DNA from: an uncultured Bacilli bacterium
Lineage (GTDB): Bacteria > Bacillota_I > Bacilli_A > RF39 > UBA660
Assembly (NCBI GenBank): GCA_947631135.1
Contig: CANRKE010000039.1
Location: 1 to 11,921 of the forward strand
Reading direction: 5' to 3'
DNA: 11,921 nucleotides
Shown: piece by piece, positions 6,803 to 11,921 of the stretch
Position numbering within the stretch: the stretch's first letter is position 1
How the letters are laid out: each line of letters begins with the position of its first letter
The notes under the pieces: model-generated
What the model was told of the DNA's origin: nothing
The model's database searches: none
What the model saw: only the letters and a program-made list of their open reading frames with translations
Program-made: the position numbers and the translations under genes

Positions 6803-9007
6803 TTATCTGTTATAAATATTTTCACTTTTTATTATTTGCTTTTTTAAAGTTTTGTGCTTTATCGTATTAATATCGTTAAAAACATCACAAATTTGTTTTT
6901 CATATAAAATTTCAAGTTCATGTAAAGCTCTTGTGCTAGCGACATACAATAAATTCATATCTATCTTAGATTCTTTCGAATAAATATTATTTGAAGCATT
7001 ATTTATAATAACAGCATCAAACTCTAAACCTTTAGATAATTCACTTGTTAAAACAACCACATTTTCATTATATTTAGTTTGTTTGCCTGTTATATGTATT
7101 ACATTTATATTACTTTTTTTCAATGAATTATAGACATTTAACGATTCTTTTTCAGTTTTACAAATTATAGCAATAGTTTTATAGCCTTTTTTTATTAACT
7201 CATTTATTCTATTGATTTTATATTCATTATTTTTTGAGTTTTCTGAAAATTTTACACTACATCCATGTCTTATTACCGGATTAGCTATATCCATGTTCAT
7301 TTGATAAAGTATCTTATTAGCATTATTTGTTATTTCTGTAGTAGTTCTATAACTTTTATTCAATTTTATTATTTCACAATTTCCATCGAAAATATTTGAT
7401 ATAACACTTTCCCAATCATTTATACTTCTATATGAATGTATTGATTGTGCTAAATCACCATATATTGAAAATGTACAATCAGAAAACAAATTCTTTAATA
7501 TATCAAAATGAAAAAACCCATAATCTTGTGCTTCATCTATTATAATATGTTTATAATCAAATTTTTTATTATATAAAATATAATTTATATACAACAAAGC
7601 TGGTAAATCACTAAATGAAACTTTCTTTTTCTTTAAGTATAGTATAGTATTTTTTTGAAGTTTTTCTATTTCTGAATCTGTTAAGTAATCACTATAATCT
7701 TTTATATTTTCGATAAATAATTTATAAATATCGGTAATTTTTAATTTAAGTTTTTTAAAATAATCTCGCAATATATTTATTCCGTTATTTTTAACTAAAT
7801 TTTTTAATTTTGTACTTTTTTCTATCGCTTCTTGTCTAATAGGATTTCCTATTGGTAAAGATATATATATTTTTCGATATTTTTCATTCAAAGTATCATA
7901 TATATTATCGATATTTTCTTTAAAATAATTAACAAAATAATTGTATGCTTTTTCAAAGCTTGGTTTTGAATTTGATGTTGAAAATAATATTTTTTTTATT
8001 ATTTCTGCACTAAATATTGTTTCACCATCCAAAATAAAATCATTAGGCACAATAAAATTTTCAATATAGTTATATATAAATTTTTTTAATGCTTTTTTAT
8101 ACTCAAGCGATGTCTTAAATGCATGAATATTTTTTAATGATACACTATCCTTACTATTAAATATATCACTTTCATTTATTATGGTTAATTTTTCACCTAT
8201 TAAATCATTTGTTAATTCAATAAATGTTTTTTGATTTACTGGTTCGGTATCTAATTCAGGTAAAATAGATGAAATATATTCCAAAAAGCAATTGTTTGGA
8301 CCTAATATCATAAACTGATTTGATTTTATTTTATCTTTTAAATTATAGATTAGATACGCAACTCTATGTAATGCAACAGAAGTTTTTCCAGAACCTGCAA
8401 CACCTTGAACAATTATATTGCTAGAAAATGGTTTTCTTATTATACGATTTTGTTCTTTTTGTATAGAAGATATTATTGTTTTCATTTTGGTACCAGCATT
8501 GACTTTTAAATAAGGATATAATAATTCATCTGTACTAACAATATTTGTATCAAATACATCAATTAATTTACCATCTTTTATAATAATTTGTCTCTTTAAT
8601 TTTAAATCACCATATATTTCACCAATGGGAGTATCATAACTTGCTAATCCTAAATCGCTATCATAATATAAGCTACAAATTGGAGCACGCCAATCAGTGA
8701 CTATTTGTTTATTATTTTCACCATTTATATTTGTTTTACCAATATAAATTTTTGCTATATTACCATTTCCATTTGTTAAAAAATCAATTCTTCCAAAATA
8801 TGGAGATTTTTTTGCCAACTCTAATTGTCTTAATCGTGTTGCTGTGATTGACATTAAGTTTTCAACAAGAAATGCATCACCCTGCAATGTATTAGTGTAT
8901 TTTTTAGGAATTTCTTTCATTTGTTCATGATAATAATCTTGTTCTTTTTTTAAAGATGTGATAGTATAATCAAAATATTTTTGTTCTTCCTCGTTTACAT
9001 TATTCAT
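6803..9007 (-). CDS. helD: HelD-type superfamily 1 helicase (RNA polymerase recycling)
   Basis: HelD is a UvrD-related ATPase that binds RNA polymerase and pries it off nucleic acid, recycling stalled enzyme. In some bacteria it also affects rifampicin sensitivity. This protein has 734 residues, close to Bacillus HelD (about 770). The charged N-terminus of about 65 residues is the likely coiled-coil arm that enters the secondary channel. It is followed by the family block YFGRIDF (70-76) and DWRAPICSLYYD (105-116). Helicase motifs are intact: Walker A GVAGSGKT (202-209), Walker B IIDEAQD (489-495), GDLAQSIH (517-524), SYRT (552-555), KGLEFD (659-664) and YVASTRA (688-694). The insert between motifs I and II (about 210-485) fits the HelD clamp/bulge. 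GGGGGAAAG lies 6 bases before the ATG. It follows the radical-SAM gene by 36 bp. It may be an accessory paralogue rather than the housekeeping copy. Confidence 0.92.
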   Translation of the reverse strand: MNNVNEEEQKYFDYTITSLKKEQDYYHEQMKEIPKKYTNTLQGDAFLVENLMSITATRLRQLELAKKSPYFGRIDFLTNGNGNIAKIYIGKTNINGENNKQIVTDWRAPICSLYYDSDLGLASYDTPIGEIYGDLKLKRQIIIKDGKLIDVFDTNIVSTDELLYPYLKVNAGTKMKTIISSIQKEQNRIIRKPFSSNIIVQGVAGSGKTSVALHRVAYLIYNLKDKIKSNQFMILGPNNCFLEYISSILPELDTEPVNQKTFIELTNDLIGEKLTIINESDIFNSKDSVSLKNIHAFKTSLEYKKALKKFIYNYIENFIVPNDFILDGETIFSAEIIKKILFSTSNSKPSFEKAYNYFVNYFKENIDNIYDTLNEKYRKIYISLPIGNPIRQEAIEKSTKLKNLVKNNGINILRDYFKKLKLKITDIYKLFIENIKDYSDYLTDSEIEKLQKNTILYLKKKKVSFSDLPALLYINYILYNKKFDYKHIIIDEAQDYGFFHFDILKNLFSDCTFSIYGDLAQSIHSYRSINDWESVISNIFDGNCEIIKLNKSYRTTTEITNNANKILYQMNMDIANPVIRHGCSVKFSENSKNNEYKINRINELIKKGYKTIAIICKTEKESLNVYNSLKKSNINVIHITGKQTKYNENVVVLTSELSKGLEFDAVIINNASNNIYSKESKIDMNLLYVASTRALHELEILYEKQICDVFNDINTIKHKTLKKQIIKSENIYNR

Positions 9008-9043
9008 TATTTTCTTTCCCCCGTTTTCATAAAAATATATTAG

Positions 9044-9898
9044 TTAATTACAATGATCACGATCATATATTTGCTTAATATTTAATTTTTTCTTTAAAAT
9101 GTTTCCATAATTAATATTTTCTTCCTCACTACCTATCATTCTATATAAGTTCCCTTGAGGTGATATCATAAGTCTAGTAGCAAGCTTTGAAGGCTTTCTG
9201 CCATCTATTTTTAAAGTTGGATATTTATTTTGTAAAAAACTAACAATTTTATTAAATTCTTCATCAGTAATATCAAAACGTTTTTTATTTGGAACGGCAC
9301 CTCTGCCACTAGAAGAATTAAATTTTCTTAATTTCCAATGATCAATACACAAGATATTTAAATAATAACCTAATTCTTCAAGCTCATTTATATTTTCTTT
9401 ATGAACGCAAGTATTTACTAGTACTCCTATATTTCCAATATCTTTAACCATTTTAATTTTAGATTCAATTATTTCTCTATGATTTTTAGTACCTCTAATA
9501 TTTTTATTTAATATATCGTTGTAAGATTCAAAAGGGAATGCAATAGAGTTTAGGTAGTCTTTTACTTCTAATAATTTTTCTTTTGTTAATAAAATACCAT
9601 TTGTACTTATCCTAGTATTAATTCCTTTTTCAGAGGCATCTTTTATTAATTTGAAAATATGTGGTACAATCAACGGTTCACCACCTATATACCTATTTTT
9701 AGTTAAACCTGTTGATATTAACTGATTTTGTATTGCAAAATGTTCTTCTTCTGATGTAATTTCCTTCTTTTTTTCTGGACTAATACAATATGCACATTTT
9801 TCTTGACATGCATGTGTTATTATCCAAGATACAATAACTTCCCCTTTATGTTCTCCATCCTCTATTTGATATTTTTTTTCTATTTCATTACTATTCAT
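9044..9898 (-). CDS. Short radical-SAM enzyme with viperin-like motifs
   Basis: This 284-residue protein is a radical-SAM enzyme. CQEKCAYC (Cys31, Cys35, Cys38) binds the 4Fe-4S cluster that cleaves S-adenosylmethionine, and GGEP (72-75) and STNG (98-101) complete the SAM-binding barrel. Later motifs run in the same order as in viperin, which converts CTP to ddhCTP: SYND (125-128), GTKNH (136-140), VNT (161-163), HWK (187-189) and RFDITDEEF (207-215). Viperin has SFDE, GKKNH, INS, RWK and RFVIGDEEF. However, KFNSSSGRG (192-200) also resembles the F-x-PRGRG pattern of other MoaA-like enzymes. The C-terminal SPQGNLYRM...YGN (246-266) looks like a SPASM/Twitch end that lost its cluster Cys. AGGAAG overlaps the stop of the phosphatase gene, with a 12-bp gap, suggesting translational coupling. 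The family is certain; the viperin relation is a hypothesis. Confidence 0.9.
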   Translation of the reverse strand: MNSNEIEKKYQIEDGEHKGEVIVSWIITHACQEKCAYCISPEKKKEITSEEEHFAIQNQLISTGLTKNRYIGGEPLIVPHIFKLIKDASEKGINTRISTNGILLTKEKLLEVKDYLNSIAFPFESYNDILNKNIRGTKNHREIIESKIKMVKDIGNIGVLVNTCVHKENINELEELGYYLNILCIDHWKLRKFNSSSGRGAVPNKKRFDITDEEFNKIVSFLQNKYPTLKIDGRKPSKLATRLMISPQGNLYRMIGSEEENINYGNILKKKLNIKQIYDRDHCN

Positions 9899-9910
9899 AA
9901 ACTTCTCTTC

Positions 9911-10435
9911 CTATTCATTATTATATTCTAAATATTCACAGTTTTTTAATTTATAATTATTATAATTACTATCTAAGGGTTCTCCTTCAAAGAAACATTT
10001 AGCATATATACTTACTCCTGCATGTGTAACAACCAATATGTTTTTCCCCTTATAATTGCTAGTTATATCTTCAAAAAAGTTTTTAATACGATATCTAAAA
10101 TCATTAATGTTTTCAATACCCATTTTATTTTCATTAGGATCGTTAAAATCTATTATTTCCTCTACCTCAGATTTTAATTTTCCTTCTAATTCACCATTAC
10201 ATCTTTCAATTAATCTTTCATCTTTTATAATATTATTATTACATATAATTTTTGCAGTTTTATATGCTCGTTTTAATGGACTAGAAAATACTAAATCAAA
10301 TTTTATATTTTTTAATTCATCATGAATTTTATATGCTTGTTCAATACCTTTTTCATTTAATTCAATATCTATTCTACCTTGATATCGTCCTTCAATATTC
10401 CAATCTGTTTGTCCGTGTCTTACTATATATATCAT
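9911..10435 (-). CDS. Histidine phosphatase (phosphoglycerate-mutase-like)
   Basis: This 174-residue protein is a branch 1 histidine phosphatase. RHG (6-8) supplies the phosphate-accepting His7. Arg56 (SSPLKRA) and the second His138 (VVTHAG) complete the phosphate pocket, and Glu77 (ERCNGELEG) is the likely acid. The short length and N-terminal IYIVRHGQTDWN resemble alpha-ribazole phosphatase and small sugar or nucleotide phosphatases rather than glycolytic phosphoglycerate mutase (about 230-250). No cobalamin genes are nearby, so a CobC role is not supported. Its ATG follows the methyltransferase stop with no gap (TAAATG), and its AGGAG ribosome binding site lies inside the end of that gene, so the two are probably coupled. 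In this operon it most likely removes a phosphate from the cassette's product or intermediate (inference). Confidence 0.92.
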   Translation of the reverse strand: MIYIVRHGQTDWNIEGRYQGRIDIELNEKGIEQAYKIHDELKNIKFDLVFSSPLKRAYKTAKIICNNNIIKDERLIERCNGELEGKLKSEVEEIIDFNDPNENKMGIENINDFRYRIKNFFEDITSNYKGKNILVVTHAGVSIYAKCFFEGEPLDSNYNNYKLKNCEYLEYNNE

Positions 10436-11119
10436 TTAATCACTCCTCTTCCTTAAAATAAATATATAAAGTGCTATTGGTTTAAATATTCTTTTTGGTT
10501 TTTTTAAAATATCAATAATTCTATTTTTAAGTGTTTTATAATGATAACCTGATTCTTTTATGATTTTAGCATTACTTTTTAAAATTATTTTTCTCCATTG
10601 TTTTCTAGATAAAAATCGTTCATTACCAAGCATCTTTTTATCGAAATATGAAGTAGGAACACTAAAAATACAAATATCCGAAACTCTTAGTTGCTCGTTA
10701 ATTATATCAACTATTTCTTCATCTGAAAAATGTTCTAATACTCCACTACTATGTGTCACAGAAAAAAAATTATTAGTAAACGGAATTTTTTTAATATCCC
10801 CTTTTATAGTTTTTAAAAAACCTATACTTCCCATTTCTTTAAATTTTTTAATAGTTTGTTTAACCATTTCTTCTTCAATATCCATTGCATATGCTTTTAA
10901 ACCTATATTTGCTAAATAAATTGATGTTTTTCCAGTGCCACAACCACATTCTAAAATAGGTTTTTTTATTTTTTTTGAATATTTAATTACGTATTTTAAA
11001 AATACTTTCTTTAATTTTATTTTTGTATTAAAATATTCATTCCAATTTTTAAAGTCTTCTCTTATATAATTACTGTACAAACTATGCCATTTATTCTGCA
11101 TACTTTTTTTAACTTTCAT
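10436..11119 (-). CDS. Class I SAM-dependent methyltransferase
   Basis: This is a cytoplasmic methyltransferase of about 227 residues with a Rossmann fold of the Methyltransf_11/25 type, probably acting on a small molecule. Motif I is ILECGCGTG, followed by the acidic AMDIEEEM that holds the SAM ribose, then KGDIKKIPF and SSGVLEHFSDEE. The basic C-terminus (KKPKRIF...ILRKRSD) may help binding to an anionic partner or membrane. The start is uncertain. A GTG at 11128 has AAGGA only about 4 bases upstream; the ATG at 11119, chosen here, is 12 bases from it; a third ATG at 11101 has no ribosome binding site, though residues from there look like a natural family start. It follows the NUDIX gene by about 70 bp and abuts the phosphatase. 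The substrate is not recognisable. Confidence 0.88.
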   Translation of the reverse strand: MKVKKSMQNKWHSLYSNYIREDFKNWNEYFNTKIKLKKVFLKYVIKYSKKIKKPILECGCGTGKTSIYLANIGLKAYAMDIEEEMVKQTIKKFKEMGSIGFLKTIKGDIKKIPFTNNFFSVTHSSGVLEHFSDEEIVDIINEQLRVSDICIFSVPTSYFDKKMLGNERFLSRKQWRKIILKSNAKIIKESGYHYKTLKNRIIDILKKPKRIFKPIALYIFILRKRSD

Positions 11120-11197
11120 ACAACTCACTAGTCCTTACTTGACAATTTAATAATATTAAAACTCTAACATGGTAATAATTTTAAAAAAACATTAGTT

Positions 11198-11734
11198 TTA
11201 TATATTTTTATTATTGATATAATATTGTAATATATATTTATCTCTTAAAACAATAAATTTGCTATGATATAAATTTTCATATTTCGATTCGATTAAATTA
11301 TCCATACAACCTTCTATTAATTTTAGTGCTTCATATTCATCAACCCATAATAATTGAGCTCCTTCATCTTTTTCTTTCTTAGTTAAACTCAATTTATTTA
11401 TATCTTTTACAACTTTACCAACAAAAAGATATGATATTTGCTTAAAATTATCTAAACTTTTATGTTCCTCTATAGTTTCTAATTCTTTTATTATTTTAAT
11501 TTTACAACCTGTTTCTTCCAATGCTTCTCTTATAAAAGCATCTTTAGGAGATTCATCAAAATCAATACTTCCTCCTGGTAACTTATACTCATTTTTATTC
11601 TTTTTATTAAATAATGCTATTTTCCCATCATCTCTTACGATTATACCTCTAGCACCATATCTAATTCTAGGATTATTAAATTCTATTGATGATAATCCGA
11701 AGTCTTCATCAGTTAAAATTTTTATACAATTCAT
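11198..11734 (-). CDS. NUDIX hydrolase
   Basis: This 178-residue enzyme hydrolyses a nucleoside diphosphate linked to another group, such as a (modified) NTP, nucleotide sugar or dinucleotide. The NUDIX box is complete at 55-77: Gly55, Glu61, then REALEETGC with Arg69, Glu70, Glu73 and Glu74, which bind the metal. Before it are ARGIIVRDDGKIALF (28-42) and YKLPGG (50-55), typical of the 8-oxo-dGTPase/ADP-ribose type fold, and WVDEYEALKLI lies in the C-terminal part. AAAGGAA lies 6 bases before the ATG. It is the first gene behind the strong promoter at 11801-11829, so it probably leads the operon. NUDIX substrates cannot be assigned from the box alone. In context it may clean up or activate a nucleotide intermediate. 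Confidence 0.95.
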   Translation of the reverse strand: MNCIKILTDEDFGLSSIEFNNPRIRYGARGIIVRDDGKIALFNKKNKNEYKLPGGSIDFDESPKDAFIREALEETGCKIKIIKELETIEEHKSLDNFKQISYLFVGKVVKDINKLSLTKKEKDEGAQLLWVDEYEALKLIEGCMDNLIESKYENLYHSKFIVLRDKYILQYYINNKNI

Positions 11735-11800
11735 AAATTTTTCCTTTCTATTTGTAATTTAAAATTTAAATTAACAAATAAATATTAAACTCTTGTAAAG

Positions 11801-11829
11801 ATAATACAACTATTATATTAATTTGTCAA
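11801..11829 (-). promoter_or_regulatory. Strong sigma-A promoter of the NUDIX-to-helD operon
   Basis: On the minus strand TTGACA (11824-11829), a 17-base spacer and TATTAT (11801-11806) match consensus at 11 of 12 positions. Transcription would start near 11794, leaving an A/T-only leader of about 60 bases before the NUDIX gene. No operator-like palindrome is seen. Confidence 0.8.
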
Positions 11830-11859
11830 CTTTTTCAGATATAATTTCAGGATAAAAAC

Positions 11860-11871
11860 ATGAAAAAATAA
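11860..11871 (+). CDS. Possible three-codon leader frame (MKK, stop)
   Basis: An AGGAT sequence (11849-11853) lies 6 bases before ATG AAA AAA TAA on the plus strand, just upstream of a plus-strand hairpin with a T-run. A TATAAT box at 11840-11845 has no good -35 and would place the transcript start very close to the ribosome binding site, which weakens the case. It is too short to be supported by coding statistics. Confidence 0.25.
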   Translation: MKK

Positions 11872-11878
11872 AAAGAGT

Positions 11879-11921
11879 AAGATTTTAGCCTTTAGTAATA
11901 AAGGTTTGAGGTCTTTTTTAT
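11879..11921 (+). terminator. Plus-strand hairpin with T-run (terminator or attenuator)
   Basis: Positions 11879-11894 pair with 11899-11915 across a 4-base loop (gtaa), with a single bulged T (11907) and several G-U pairs, followed by a T-run to 11919. The wobble pairs would be A-C mismatches on the minus strand, so the structure was shaped for plus-strand RNA. No plus-strand gene precedes it in the window, so it may be a leader attenuator for a gene to the right. Confidence 0.6.

Noticed and set aside
6803..9007. helD as a UvrD/RecB-type defence nuclease-helicase
   Set aside because: No nuclease domain is seen, and the YFGRIDF and DWRAP blocks before Walker A are HelD hallmarks.
9911..10435. 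Phosphatase as CobC (alpha-ribazole phosphatase) of cobalamin synthesis
   Set aside because: There are no other cobalamin genes in the window; small histidine phosphatases have many substrates.
10056..10919. Two plus-strand frames opposite the phosphatase and methyltransferase genes
   Set aside because: They are antisense to clear enzyme motifs and have hydrophobic, low-complexity translations without homology I recognise.
1..11921. CRISPR array, tRNA or rRNA genes, insertion sequence
   Set aside because: No spaced direct repeats, tRNA-like cloverleaf, rRNA segments, transposase or terminal inverted repeats were seen on reading both strands.

Overview
The window is very AT-rich and every gene is on the minus strand, so transcription runs right to left. 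Gene content and style point to a low-G+C Bacillota, probably a gut-type Bacilli or Erysipelotrichales-like lineage: strong GGAGG-type ribosome binding sites, TTGACA/TATAAT promoters, a Bacillus-type NtdP (YgaC family), UvrA and HelD. All genes end at ordinary stops (TAA, TAG or TGA) and Trp is read from TGG, so the standard bacterial code fits. The taxonomic guess is an inference from style, not a search.

Right block (about 5.1-11.8 kb). A near-consensus promoter (TTGACA, 17 bp, TATTAT; 11801-11829) leads into a compact gene series: a NUDIX hydrolase, a class I SAM-dependent methyltransferase, a histidine (phosphoglycerate-mutase-like) phosphatase, a short radical-SAM enzyme and the HelD-type RNA-polymerase-recycling helicase. 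The gaps are 69, 0, 12 and 36 bp. After a 211-bp gap with its own candidate promoter comes a long Gfo/Idh/MocA-type oxidoreductase, closed by an intrinsic terminator (5094-5144). This block looks more AT-rich by eye than uvrA and reads as an accessory cassette. The radical-SAM protein shares several ordered short motifs with viperin (GTKNH, NT, WK, DEEF). This raises the possibility that the cassette makes or handles a modified nucleotide or other phosphorylated small molecule. That is a hypothesis, not an identification.

Left block (1-5.0 kb). uvrA (nucleotide excision repair) has its own extended -10 promoter. It is followed after 45 bp by ntdP (nucleoside tri-/diphosphatase), which has an additional promoter overlapping the uvrA 3' end. 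Then come a 231-bp intergenic region and a membrane-anchored subtilisin-family (S8) protease. That intergenic region holds a GC-richer stem-loop with an SOS-box-like sequence, and a perfect 17-bp palindrome just upstream of an extended -10 promoter for the protease. A symmetrical AT-rich hairpin (8-40) probably terminates the protease gene.

Right edge. The last ~70 bases form a plus-strand structure: a -10-like box, a three-codon reading frame with a Shine-Dalgarno sequence, and a strong hairpin with a T-run. This resembles a transcription attenuator for a gene beyond the window.
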